Shown here piece by piece: positions 9,739 to 20,465 of a stretch of DNA of 62,000 nucleotides; position 1 is the first letter of the stretch, and each line of letters begins with the position of its first letter. Source of the DNA: Adiantum capillus-veneris (taxonomy: Eukaryota > Streptophyta > Polypodiopsida > Polypodiales > Pteridaceae). The stretch covers positions 97,122,485 through 97,184,484 of the forward strand of contig CM043971.1 of the NCBI GenBank assembly GCA_014529385.2, in the 5' to 3' direction. Both the position numbers and the translations under genes were made by a program. The notes below the pieces were generated by a model, which saw only the letters and a list, made by a program, of their open reading frames with translations, made no database searches and was not told where the DNA came from.

Positions 9739-10191
9739 TTACATTGACACTACTTCAACCCGACCATCCAACTCTTTGCACAAAATATCTTTTTCCCTTC
9801 GCCGCATCACCTTACGGCCAGCTAGGAAAAAGGAAAAATCTGATAGGTCCTTGTCCATTGACTCTTCAATTATGTCATGCCGCAAATGCTGAAGACTGCA
9901 TAGCTCCCTTATTGTAACCACCAACAGTAGGCCATGCTCTTTATCAATCACTTCCACATCCACAGCAGGATTATCTTCCAAACCTGCAGAAACCTGGTCC
10001 ATAGGAATGTACTTACCGTTGAGCATTTGTGATCGCATATACCAAAACGAGAGTAATAGTGATTGGCTTGCAATCATGTACTTGACAACTAGAGTATCAA
10101 GCACGACCTCGCACCGTAAACCAATCTCTTCCTTTGCATACCATCCTCTGTCAAGAAGTTTGTCACAGATGACTACTGAAATGACTTGCAC
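9739..10191 (-). CDS. Hypothetical coding segment
   Basis: Open frame of 150 residues on the minus strand, convergent with the FCP1-like segment. It contains DKLLDRGWYAKEEIGLR, then an acidic stretch, and ends with FFLAGRKVMRRREKDILC and a LDGRVEVV motif. The C-terminal part has the look of a small beta-grasp/ubiquitin-like tail, but I do not recognise the family. It lies ~140 bases downstream of the stop of the two-exon minus-strand gene and may be a further exon or a separate fragment. The start codon is uncertain. Confidence 0.4.
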   Translation of the reverse strand: MQVISVVICDKLLDRGWYAKEEIGLRCEVVLDTLVVKYMIASQSLLLSFWYMRSQMLNGKYIPMDQVSAGLEDNPAVDVEVIDKEHGLLLVVTIRELCSLQHLRHDIIEESMDKDLSDFSFFLAGRKVMRRREKDILCKELDGRVEVVSM

Positions 10192-10334
10192 ATGAACATA
10201 GTTTTCATAACACGGATGTTGTAGCTATGAAACGGCTCTATGAAGAGTGCAACAGGACAAAAGTTTGCAATTCTAACCAGTTTGGTGGGAATAGAGCTAC
10301 GTAGAGACCTTTGTATATCCTTGTAGAGCTTACT

Positions 10335-11159
10335 TCACATTGCCTCCACCATTGTTTCCTCGGGAACTGGCCAGTCCACAGTGTTCCAATCGGTTGGTAG
10401 AGGCACTTTCACCAACATGCCATTCTTATTCCCTGAGCTGAGTTGGTAGAAGTGGTCATAAAAAAATATTCCCTCATCAGCCAGTCTTTTGCTGCTCCTC
10501 CCTGAATACTGTAGAGAACCAATGTGGGCATGAACAACATGGAAGAGGCCTATTATGCACTCCACAGGCTCCCATTGCTCATAAGAAGAGGGATAAACAT
10601 CTGCAATATATATAAGAAGAGTTAAACTAAGAGTATCAATAAGTACAAATGACAAATCTAATGTAATTGAGCTGTGAAGAATGGAGACATTGCTCATAAC
10701 AAGCGGGAGAAACATTTGCAAAATATATAAGAAAAGTTATAATGAGAGTATCAGTAAGTTCACATGTCAAGAGTACTTACAATTGCAATGTGGTTGATGT
10801 ATATTTGATACATTTCCACCGTTTGCTATCACCTCTGGATGGGTAAACACATGCTGAGCAAGAACTTCCTTTACAGATCTTTTGCCGATTTCAACTTTGA
10901 AATCCAACACTCTGGCCTTCCATGCTGAGCGGTAAACGTTGATACCACTAGACCTCTTGGGTCTTCTTGGTTGCATGAGGACCCATGAACCTTTGTTTAT
11001 CCTTTGTCCAACCCATTGGTTCTCTGCACTTATTGAGGCTGGTATTGTAATTGAGGATATGCTACTACTTGGCCTTCTAGGCAAAGTGCAGTTGTTGGTT
11101 GTTGTTGTGAGAGACAGTAAACACCTGGAGCCTCTTAGGCGAGAAGACGTGGAAGCCAT
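10335..11159 (-). CDS. Hypothetical two-exon gene, possible organelle-targeted protein
   Basis: Exon 1 runs from the ATG at 11159 to 10781 and ends at a consensus GTAAGT donor. Exon 2 is 10600-10335, preceded by a TTGCAG acceptor. The junction is in phase, giving 214 residues ending EETMVEAM. The first ~45 residues are rich in Ser, Thr and Arg and poor in acids, like a plastid or mitochondrial transit peptide. The mature part includes KARVLDFKVEIGKRSVKEVL, SSYEQWEPVECI and FHVVHAHIG. I do not recognise a family. The intron contains a partial copy of the exon 2 start and splice region (10688-10770 resembles 10570-10660). Confidence 0.5.
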
Positions 11160-11535
11160 AGCTCTCAGAGAAAAGCTTTAGTGGAGGGAGATTCACTTTG
11201 AAAGCATTCTAATGGAGGGAAAGTGTTTTAGAATTCCAATATCTTGTGCGGGCTTAATGGTCACCCTCCAGTACGTTAATGACCATAAGAGAATATCAGA
11301 AGTGGGACCACATGCAAGCACCTAAAAGCTCGGTAAAAGGAAAGAAATTACGATGCTACAATCCTAGATTCGTGAAAGTTTTATGCTATTTTCCTATTTT
11401 TTGAGTCTTTCCACGTACTTTCCTACGTAACGTAGCCTTCGTGCTCATTGGACGCGCTCTATTATTCTCTCTCTTCATATGGCCCTCCAAATGACCTTTG
11501 AAATTTCCTAATGTCTGGCTCAACCTGGAGACAGA
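11160..11535 (-). other. Upstream region of the hypothetical gene, no coding evidence
   Basis: About 375 bases between the minus-strand gene start and the gypsy fragment. I see no open frame, repeat or clear promoter motif. Confidence 0.3.
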
Positions 11536-11538
11536 ACA

Positions 11539-11898
11539 ATGGATTTTCCAGTGTGTTATGCAAGTCAACAGTTAAACAATGTGGAAAAGAACTACAAAAC
11601 CACCAAACGAGAAGGGTTAGGAATGATTTATGCTGTAAAAAAATTTCGGCATTATTTTCTCGCAAATAAATTTGTGTTCTTCACAGATCATGAAGCTCTT
11701 TTGTATCTGGTAAATAAACCACGCAATACAGGGAGAATTGTACGCTGATTTATTATATTGCTAGAGTTTGACTTCACAGTGGTGGTCAAAAAGGGTAAAA
11801 CTCATCTATGAGAGGATCATCTTTCAAGGATACACAACGGAGAGGCTCCTGAAGGAGTAGATGATGACATACCAGAAGCTTATCTTTTCAATATTGAA
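11539..11898 (+). pseudogene. Ty3/gypsy RNase H domain, 5' truncated
   Basis: Translation gives CYASQQLNNVEKNYKTT, a KFRHYFLANKFVFFTDHEAL stretch, LLYLVNKP and DHLSR, the typical end of a gypsy reverse transcriptase/RNase H unit. The catalytic TDH is present. A TGA replaces the Trp normally after GRIVR, and a TAG lies just before EDHLSR. Reverse transcriptase itself is absent upstream of ~11530, so the element is 5' truncated here. Confidence 0.85.
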
Positions 11899-13577
11899 AT
11901 GATACCCAAATGGTCACAGGAAATTTTTAGCATTCTTTCCTTTGGAAGTAGATTTGATAATACGGAATACAGACCCAAACAACAAACAATTCAACAAACA
12001 AAAAACTTCCAATTGGTAGCAGGACGGCTGTATCATTTAGGATCGGACCAAATCCTACGATTATGTATAAATCCGGCAGAATTCGAGTGCTACCTTGAAG
12101 AAGCACATATCCAGGATTGTGTATTTCATTGTTCAACAGTGAAAACACACCAGAGACTGAAACAGTTAGGGTTTATTGGACAACAATGTATGCGGACACA
12201 CATTCTTATGTTACCAATTGTACTATATGTAGTGCCAAACGACCAGTGGATCACGCGACATTGTTTCAGGTAAACATTGCACGTGCATGGAGTAAATATA
12301 TCATTGATTTCTTAACCACGAGGACGTTCCCTAAGAACATCACAAGAGCACGGAAAAGGGCTATAGAGCTAGAAGCTCGTGACTTTCAATTAATTGGGAA
12401 CAAACTCTATAAACGAGGAAAGGACAATCAACTTAGAATCTGTGTAAGTGAAAGTGAATACCTGATGATTCTAGAACATGCACATAGCGGAATAAGTGGA
12501 GGCCATTTTTTGGACGATAAGACGGCAAAAATTGTCTTAACCACAGGAATATGGTGGCCTACATTGCATATGGATGCTGAAGAGTTTGTAAAGCGTTTTG
12601 ACGCATGTCAGCGCACCAAGGTACCAATAAAGAGAGATGAGATGCCACTGCGGCCAATGATGGGAGCAAGAGCATTTGAAAAATGGGGCATTGATTTTGT
12701 GGGACCTATCTCACCCCCTGCATATCGCACCCATACCCAATATATCATTGTGGCTACGGACTATCTCACAAAATGGGCGGAAGCCAAGGCAACACAAAAA
12801 GCAGCGAATGTTTTTGTACGATACGGGTTACCAATAGAAATTCTCAGTGACCGTGGGACACATTTTCTTAATGAAGTCATTGAATATCTGCTAGAGGAAT
12901 TCATGGTCATACATAGGAAATCTGCTCCATACCATCCACAGGCCAATGGACAAGCCGAGGCCACAAATAAAACACTATGCACAGTTCTTACTAAAATAGT
13001 GTCAGAGTCAAGAACAGATTGGGATCAGCAGCTACACTCAACACTATGGGCATATAGGGTAGCTTACAAAACATTGATAGGAACAACACCGTACAACATG
13101 GTGTTTGGCTTAAATGCTATACTACCCATAGAGTTTTTAATTCCAACTCTACGAGTAGCAAAACGCTTAGAATGGACAGGGCATGAACTCTCTTCAAGAA
13201 TAGATGATCTTGAAAAGCTAGATGAACTCCGCTTGAGAGCTGTAGCTTCAATCTATGCTAAAAAGAGAAGACAAAAAGATTTTTTTTACAAGCATGTGCG
13301 CACTAAAGATTTCAAAACAGGTGATAATGTACTTGTTTATACTTTGAAGCAACATGCCAAGAAACTTAAAAAGCGAGGGATGGGACCCTTTGTGATTAGT
13401 GATCTATCACAAAGCGGAGCTGTCAAGCTTGCTACATTAGCAGGTGAAGAAATGCCGAACTGGATTAGTGGATGTCTACCACTCACACAGGATATGCTCC
13501 AACAAATTCATCAAGGAGAACCACGAATGAAGGAAAAACAGAGAGTACGAGAAGAAGCTCAAGCAAAAGCACAATAA
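11899..13577 (+). pseudogene. Ty3/gypsy integrase with two zinc-binding modules
   Basis: Two linker/H2C2-like units appear in tandem: one around AHIQ...NCTICSAK (frameshifted near 12170) and a complete one, HSGISGGHFLD...DACQRTK. The catalytic core follows with GIDFVGPISP, a DYLTKWAEA motif, ILSDRGTHF and HPQANGQAEATNK, supplying the D, D and E residues. A C-terminal region with ...GDNVLVYTLKQH and GMGPFVISDL is chromatin/DNA-binding in related elements. The main frame is open for 486 codons (12117-13577). The frameshift in the first module and flanking stops make it non-functional as it stands. Confidence 0.88.
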
Positions 13578-14029
13578 CGCATTGCAAAAAGAAGACTTCT
13601 GCGACAACAACAACAAAGTGGAGCACCAGTGCGAATCAATACCATTCGACTGACGAAGTTGGATGAAGACACAGTGGATCCAATAATTGCAGTCAAAGTG
13701 GGTAGCAATCAAGTTGAATCGATAGCATTGCTTGATTCGGGAGCTCAAGCAAATTTGATCTCTTACGAATTATACCAACAACTCAAATCCACAGGCCAGC
13801 TTCATCCTACTCCTCAAGTGCTAGAAAGTAGTACATCACACTCGTTGAAAACATTGGGATGGACTATATTGCATGTTCAAATACATCAATATATCTACCC
13901 ACACAAATTCTATGTGGTAAAGGATGACAGAACACAACACCCAATGATGTTGGGACAACCTTGGCAAAAATAGTACAATGTGCAAATAGATTGGAATGCA
14001 AATGCAGTCAAAATTCAGCATGCACAAGA
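13578..14029 (+). pseudogene. Retropepsin-like domain downstream of integrase
   Basis: In the same frame as the integrase, after one TAA, the translation continues through INTIRLTKLDEDTVDPIIAV and ALLDSGAQANLISYELYQQL, an aspartic-protease active site (DSGA). LGQPWQK, a TAG, and YNVQIDW complete the usual end of a retroviral-type protease. Ty3/gypsy elements normally place protease before reverse transcriptase, so its position 3' of integrase is atypical. Either the polyprotein order is genuinely rearranged, or part of another copy was joined here. The common frame across both stops favours one original ORF. Confidence 0.72.
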
Positions 14030-14551
14030 ACAACAGGTGATAGCCTTTGCTCCGCAATACCGGAATAATAAGGTGCAAGCAATGCAATCACTGGAAAAAG
14101 AGCCACGAATGCCACCAAATAACAACATGATACCCAAGGCTAATAAACAGATAAAATCAAACCATGCTGACTGCATACATACAAAGTCACCGACCACAGT
14201 GCAAAGATCTAGGTTACCAAAACAAGGGAAACAAGTATGGATACAAAAGGATAGAAATGACATGGCAGACAAACAACAATGCAACGAAAGAATTCCGAAG
14301 CAGACAGTTCAACCAAAAACCAACGGCATAAAACAAATATGGATCCCAAAGAAAATGCTCGGCAATAACCCAAATGTCACTCACATTTGGATACCAAAAC
14401 AAAAGAAAAAGGAACTCCCTTCAGTACAAGCAACAACGGACGACAGACAGCTGCATTTGAAAAAAGGCAACCGACTTATGTGGATGCTAATCCGCAACAA
14501 ACCAGTGGCAACCAAGGAAGTACCAAAACATCTACAAAAACCAGCAAAGAC
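14030..14551 (+). pseudogene. Basic WIPK-repeat tail of the gypsy frame
   Basis: The frame continues with a Lys/Gln/Asn-rich segment containing three related motifs: KQVWIQK, KQIWIPK and THIWIPK. It is interrupted at 14551 by the 5' end of a copia element. After that element, at 23917, the same frame resumes with AKKSYQWKAKEIRSM and ends soon after. Function unknown; the repeats and basic charge suggest nucleic-acid binding, which is inference. Confidence 0.6.
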
Positions 14552-14744
14552 TGTTGGGGTTAAGGCCTATGTGCCTTGATCGGTCGCCCAGATCATGGGC
14601 GCCCGCCCCCACTGATACCCTATACTTATAGTGAGTATACTGTATAGGGGGAGCTGCCACTTCACAGTCTCCCCACCCACATCGTGTGTGTGTCTCCTTC
14701 TCTCTCTCTCACTCTCCGTCTGTGGTGCTCCCCGATCCCCTTCA
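14552..14744 (+). repeat. 5' LTR of the outer copia element
   Basis: Near-identical to 23726-23916, including a short internal palindrome around TATAGTGAGTATACTGTATA. Short for a copia LTR. Confidence 0.9.
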
Positions 14745-14746
14745 AT

Positions 14747-14758
14747 TGGTATTAGAGC
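14747..14758 (+). other. Primer-binding site, outer copia
   Basis: TGGTATTAGAGC two bases after the LTR is complementary to the initiator Met tRNA 3' end except for one mismatch (usual TGGTATCAGAGC). Confidence 0.8.
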
Positions 14759-16451
14759 CAGTTTCATTCCCGAAATCGCTTTCACGCGCGCGCGCACTTT
14801 CAAGAGTGCAAACAGGGTTTCGACTTCGGCATTGGCAAATTCAGCTTTTCGAGAGCGTTTCCAGTAGGTGTCCTGAAGTTTTACCCCCCTTTCAAATCCA
14901 TTCGAGCCATCAAAAACCTCATTCGAGCTACGGTTGAGGAGCTGCATTTTCAGCCCTCTTTTGTCAGTTTATGCTGCGTTTTTGGGTTGCAACGAAGGTT
15001 TTTGGCATAGCTTTCACACCCGGACTCGGATACATGTGATCCAGGAGTCTACCTTGGGGTTTTGGCACGCTCCGGACGCGCTCGTTATATTAGAATTTTA
15101 AAATTTTGAAGGTTGAATTTTTTGCAGCAGTAATTTTTTATTGTGTGTCGAGGATTCCACACATGGTTTGCTCTCAAATGTGAGAGTGAAATTTGCTGCA
15201 AGTTTTCTCACAGGTGGGAGGATACGATGTATGCCTTATGTGGTTTGATGCTCAGGGAGACTAATGTGATTGCATTTTGAGCTCGGCAATGTATGCCTCG
15301 AGTATGTTTTTTGGCAGTCACAGGTAGAGCAGATATTTGTGTACTAGATTTGTAGGTGTTTGCAATGATGTATGCAAAGTGTGAAGATTGGTGCATGCAT
15401 TTGGAGTGCGGTTTGATGCGCTTTGGTTGCTCATGGTTTTGAGCGTGTAGCCTGTTTAGTTACTGGTTTTGTGGCCATTTTACTGACAAAACTAAGGCAA
15501 AATTTTCCCAAGAGTTTTATGCGCATTGTTGGTGCGATCGAGATTGCGATTACTTATAGCACTCAGGATTTGTGTGTAGTGTTTTTCCTTTTGGGTGGTG
15601 CATTGTGAGCATGTTTTGCTCTGCTTTGTTGGTCTGGATCTGTGTGTGCTCGGCCATTTGGAGCTTCCAGTTTTGACTCCCGGCTACAAGTTGAGTCTAG
15701 TACTCCCACAGGTGTTGCCATTTGCAGTTGAGGACATCTTCTGTAGTGTTTTGGCTTGCATACCAGTTTCGACACAGCAGGTGTCTTGAGCTTTTTCTTT
15801 GTGTATGCTTTTGTGGGATATTGGTTGGAGATTACTCGCCATAGTTTGTGATCGAGCTTGGCTCTCATATTGACAGATTTTGTCAGTTTGGACACAGTTT
15901 GGTGTTCTTGTACCCACTCTCGTAGGAGTAAGGAGTTGTGTATCTTTCTTTGCTTGAGACAGTGGTTTGCTCTCGGGTGGGAGAGTCTTGTGATCTCGAG
16001 CATTGTTTGCCATAGTTTTGCAAAGCTTATGCATGTATGTTGAGTGTAGTTTGATACGCATTGATTTCTCATTGTATTGAGCTTGCTGGACAATGGTTAT
16101 TTTGTGTTGATAGCCATTGTGCGTCGAAACTCTGGTGAAATTTTACCAGGAGTTTTACGCATATCATTTATGCGATCTAGGTAGAGATTGTGGGTTGCAC
16201 TCAGCATTTGCGTGCGGTGTTCTCTGCAGGTGGGAGATTTGTGTGTGTGTATGCATCGATACCCCACATTGTGGGCTTGGAGATTAGCTCACAGATTGCA
16301 GTGTGATACTAGAGCATGCGAGGCTTGTATTGACATTGCGGGAGCTCTATTTTGGAGTGTGTCTCACAGGTTTTACATTGTGTTTCTGGTCATATATGTA
16401 GACAGTTTCCAGGTGTGGTGGTTTTTCTTTCTAGTTTGCTACATTCTGGTC
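14759..16451 (+). other. Long leader of the outer copia with internal duplication
   Basis: About 1.7 kb without convincing coding frames separates the primer-binding site from the gag ATG. It includes an imperfect direct duplication with ~636-base spacing: 15365-15600 resembles 16005-16235. For example, both copies carry an AAATTTTxCCAxGAGTTTTA core. Confidence 0.6.
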
Positions 16452-17285
16452 ATGGCAGAGACAAGTGATCGCTCAGATTATGATCTCTCCGAAATGTGCA
16501 TGTTTGATGGGTCAGACTTTGCAGCATGGAGAGAGTGTATGCTTGATGCATTGACACAGCGAGGGTTGCATCGACCATTGAGTGGTGATGCAGGTAGACC
16601 TTCAAACATGTCTGAGGATTAGTAGTAGGAGCTAGAGGAGATGGCACTATCTACGCTCTCTTTACACCTTGTGGAATCTGTATATGCTCTTGTTATGTAT
16701 GAGACTGCTTCGAGAGCTCTTTGGCGCAGATTACATGATATGTATGATAGATCTGAGTCATCAAGGACTCGTGTGAGACATGTCCATTCACGAGTACGCC
16801 GACAGGTGATATGTTGGTACTGTGGTCATTCTGGACACGTTAGACGACGCTTTTTTTGTCGTAGGAGACATGGCCGTCTCAGAGATGTATGTAGTGATGA
16901 CATGGACTCAGTTGCTTTGACAGTTGAGGCAGATGTAGTGTCGGAGTATACTAGTGACGGGGATGTCACTTTTACGTCGAGCTATGCACGAGATGCTATA
17001 CATGTGGATAGTGCACTCCCTTCGCAGTGGTTGCTAGATGCAGATGCTATGTTTCATGTCACGCTGCATCGTGGATGGTTTTGTAGCTATTCTAGCAGGA
17101 TGCTTGGCAGTGTATGTTTGACCGATGGATCGGTGCATGCGATAGCAGGTGCAGGAGATGTGAGACTGTCATTACTGAGTGGTGCATCTTACTTGTTACG
17201 ACATGTGCGCTATGTACCAGATTTGACAGTGAGTTTGATCTCGATTGGTCAGCTTAGAGATTGTGGATGTCAGATTTCTCTATGA
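16452..17285 (+). pseudogene. Outer copia gag and protease remnant
   Basis: From the ATG at 16452 the frame gives a copia gag (MFDGSDFAAWRECMLDAL), two stops near 16621, then ALWRRLHDMYD, a zinc knuckle reading CWYCGHSGH with the last Cys displaced, and a protease segment. In the protease the expected LDSGAS is LDADAM, so the active-site triad is damaged. RYVPDLTVSLISIGQL then matches the protease/integrase linker of copia elements. Multiple lesions show long inactivity. Confidence 0.78.
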
Positions 17286-17912
17286 GAGCGAGATTTTAAG
17301 ATGCATTTGGGTTCGCTAGTGATTGCGAGAGGTGCCAAGAGTGGTACAGGTTACCCATTGCATGTGGATCACGGGAGAGACGGTGATGTCTCTGTGATCA
17401 TGCAGCCAGGTAGAGAGAGAGAGAGCAGGCGAGTCTCTTTTGCTTGTGGGTTGCAGGATGCTTTGCATGGAGTGCAGAGCAGTGACCTTGTTGTGCAGGT
17501 TGCGTCTACGGCTGCACAGGTAGAGCGGGACAACTCTAGTGAGTCACAACAGGATGAGTCATCAGAGGTGATGACAGAGATGACTCACATGGATGTTGAG
17601 ATGTCGACTATTGTGGAGTCATTTCTTGATATGCTTATGCCAAATCTTGATGCAGATTCAAGACAGATGGATACTCTTGGTACACATGTGATATGTGGTG
17701 GGCACGAGGAGTCACTCAAGAGCTCGGAGTGAGAGTGCCATGGTCTCTATGATAGGGGACAAGATTGCCATGAGTTGAGTTTTGAGTTGGAGGTGGCAGA
17801 GGTTGCTAGGGTTGCATTAACATTCGGTGTCCTCATGTACGAGATAATGATCTCGAGGCCCGACATAGCAGCTATAGTGGGAGCATTTGCAGCAGGGTTG
17901 ATTAGTTGTTCG
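17286..17912 (+). pseudogene. Residual outer copia pol sequence
   Basis: The integrase and most of the reverse transcriptase are missing. Just before the inner insertion, FGVLMYEIMISRPDIAAIVG matches the late reverse-transcriptase block of copia elements (usual MYAMVCTRPDIAHAVG). The inner element therefore landed within the 3' part of pol. Confidence 0.6.
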
Positions 17913-18655
17913 TGTTAAGTATGGAGCCTGATTCACCCTTGTAATTTTCTGTGTTAAAAGCGCACATTTGTAAGGCCCCCATTATGAGGAGAAGTCATCG
18001 TGCGTGAAGGAAAATCACTCACCGGAAACCAAAATTTTCACGGACAAGAATCAGGGTCAACTTTAAAGGCTCTGCCCCCGAGACTTTTTTTTCGCCGGAA
18101 TATTCTTTTTCTCTGGAATATTATGGCCGGACGGCGGCCGAAAAGTGGTCGAAAAACAACCGGTCGGGTGGCCGGTGGTCGGAAGTCAATGGCCGGCGGT
18201 CGGTGGCCGAATTCAAAAGCGGACTTGTCTTCTCAAGGGCGGCCACACATGGGCGGATTGGAGGGTCCGATTTGGACTTATTCGCACAAGGGTGGCTACA
18301 CATGGCTGTCTCTCATAAGAGAGGGAAGCCCTTTTGGCCTATAAAAGGAGGCCATTTCTACACACATTTCATAGTGTGAAGTTGATGCAACAAGGTGAGT
18401 GTGAGGTGGTGAGAGTGAAGCAAGGCGGGAGCTCCATTAAGGGTATAATCCCTTTGTAAACTACTTCTTGTTTTGAAGTACTAAAGCCATTGAGTGGCTG
18501 CTTTCCCGTGGACGTAGCCCACATTGGGTGAACCACGTATATCGTGTGTACTCTCTCTCACTCTCTCTTCTCTATAATCTTGTGTATATAAATCTGTCTC
18601 TCTCCATTAAGTAATCTACTCAATTATCTATTTAGCTACGTCTTATTTCCTAACA
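17913..18655 (+). repeat. 5' LTR of the inner copia element
   Basis: 743 bp with a TATAAAAGG box near 18340. The 3' LTR is ~53 bases longer, mainly through extra copies of a GGCCGATGG-type short repeat and a small GC-rich difference. Confidence 0.93.
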
Positions 18656-18657
18656 AC

Positions 18658-18669
18658 TGGTATCAGAGC
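18658..18669 (+). other. Primer-binding site, inner copia
   Basis: TGGTATCAGAGC, a perfect initiator Met tRNA complement, two bases after the 5' LTR. Confidence 0.95.
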
Positions 18670-18728
18670 AAGGTTTGCTCGTAGCTAAATTATCTCAAGG
18701 AAAGGATTCCTTGAATTGAGTGGGAGTT

Positions 18729-19590
18729 ATGGCGGAGGAAGGGAAGCTCCAGATTGAGAAGTTCAACGGCAAAAACTACCAACATTGGAAGATGCAGATT
18801 GAAGACTATCTCTACCAGAAGGACCTCTATTTGCCACTAGGCGGTCTTGCGAAGAAGCCCGCAACAATGGCAGATGAAGCATGGATTGTCCTTGATCGAA
18901 AGGCACTGGGAATAATCCGGTTAAGCTTGGCATCAACGGTGGCCTTCAATGCTTTGGAGATGAAGACCACGGAGGACTTGATGAAGTCACTTGACGACTT
19001 CTACGAGAAACCATCGGCATCCAATAAGGTATTTCTTATGAAGCGCTTGTTCAATCTAAAGATGGCAGAGAATGGTTCAGTTGCAGAACACCTAAATGAC
19101 TTTAACACAAACATAAGTCAACTTCGATTAGTGAAAATCAATTTCGATGACGAAGTGTGAGCTCTCCTTGTACTATCATCTCTACCGGATAGTTGGGATA
19201 GCCTTGTGATGGCTGTAAGTAATTCTATCTCTGGCACAAATACTCTTAAGTTTGATGATGTTGTGGGTGTTCTCCTAAGCCAGGAAATGCGAAGAAGAAG
19301 CACAGGAGAATCATCAAGTGCTGCACTATTAGTGGAAACAAGAGGAAGACTTAAGGAGAGGTTCAAAAACCAAAAGGTTTGTGATCGCTCAAGGCGGAGC
19401 AAGTCACGCACAAAGTCAGTTCTTGAATGTTGGAACTGTGGCAAGAAGGGCCACGTCAAGAAGGATTGCTGGTCCAAGAAGAAGAAGGAGACAGAGTCTC
19501 AAGACAACAAGCCAACATCGGAGGCCAATGTGGCAAGTAAAGTAGAGCAAGATGCTCTAATTCTCTCATTAGACAATGTGTCTAATTCCT
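18729..19590 (+). pseudogene. Inner copia gag
   Basis: ATG at 18729 (MAEEGKLQIEKF, then NGKNYQHWKMQ) starts a UBN2-type gag. Typical helices follow (LSLASTVAFNAL, FLMKRLFNLKM), and a zinc knuckle CWNCGKKGHVKKDC with perfect CX2CX4HX4C spacing lies at ~19427. One TGA interrupts it after INFDDEV. The product would form the virus-like particle and bind element RNA. Confidence 0.9.
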
Positions 19591-20465
19591 AGATAGTAGA
19601 TTCCGGGGCTTCATTCCATGCGACACCACCCAAGCAACATTTCCAAGACTACACCAAAGGTAATTTTGGGTATGTATACTTGGGAGATGATGAAGCTTGT
19701 GAGATTGTTGGAAAAGGTACAGTTTCTGTCAAAACTGCTAACGGAAATGAATGGAAGCTTAAAGATGTTAGGCATGTTCCTTCTTTTCGCAAAAATTTGA
19801 TCTCTACAGGACAATTGGACGATGAAGGTCACAACATTGCATTCGGAAACAAACGGTGGAAGATCTCAAAGGGATCTTTGGTGGTTGCCAAGGGTGAAAA
19901 AGTCGGTACACTTTACTTGTGTACTGTTAGCACGCAACCTTCAGCTTGTGCAGCAACTACAGAAGTTGACAGTGCGGTGTGGCACTACCGACTTGGGCAT
20001 ATGAGTGCCAAAGGAATGCAAATCCTTCAAACAAAAAAGCTTCTACCAGGTTTGAAAGAAGTGAAATTAGAGTTCTGTGAAGATTGTGTTTATGGTAAAC
20101 AAAAGAGGGTAAAATTTCAAAAATCAAGAAATGAAAGAAAAAATAAAAAACTTGAGTTGGTTCATTTTGATGTTTGGGGTCCTGCAAGTACACCATCACT
20201 TGGTGGCTCATTGTACTATGTAACATTCATAGACGATGCGACTAGAAAAACATGGGTTTATGTCATGAAGAATAAATCCGATGTATTTTCCATATTTCAA
20301 AGGTGGAAAGCCTTTGTGGAGAATGAAACAGGTACCAAGGTTAAATGCCTCAGATCCGACAATGGAGGCGAATATTGCAGCCAAGCTTTTGTGCTAGCAA
20401 TGGAATTCGGAGGCAAAGGAAAACCCCAAGGACACCTCAACAAAATGGGATTTCGAAAAGGATGA
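19591..20465 (+). pseudogene. Inner copia protease and integrase N-terminal half
   Basis: The frame resumes after a TAG that replaces Trp in the usual SWIVDSGASFH motif; the protease DSGA is intact. RHVPSFRKNLISTGQL, the integrase zinc-binding HYRLGHMS...CEDCVYGKQ, HFDVWGP (first catalytic Asp) and LRSDNGGEYCS (second Asp) follow. A frameshift near 20410 moves the rest to another frame. Confidence 0.9.

Noticed and set aside
15563-16093. 176-codon minus-strand ORF in the copia leader
   Set aside because: Antisense to the element, no domain, codons look random.
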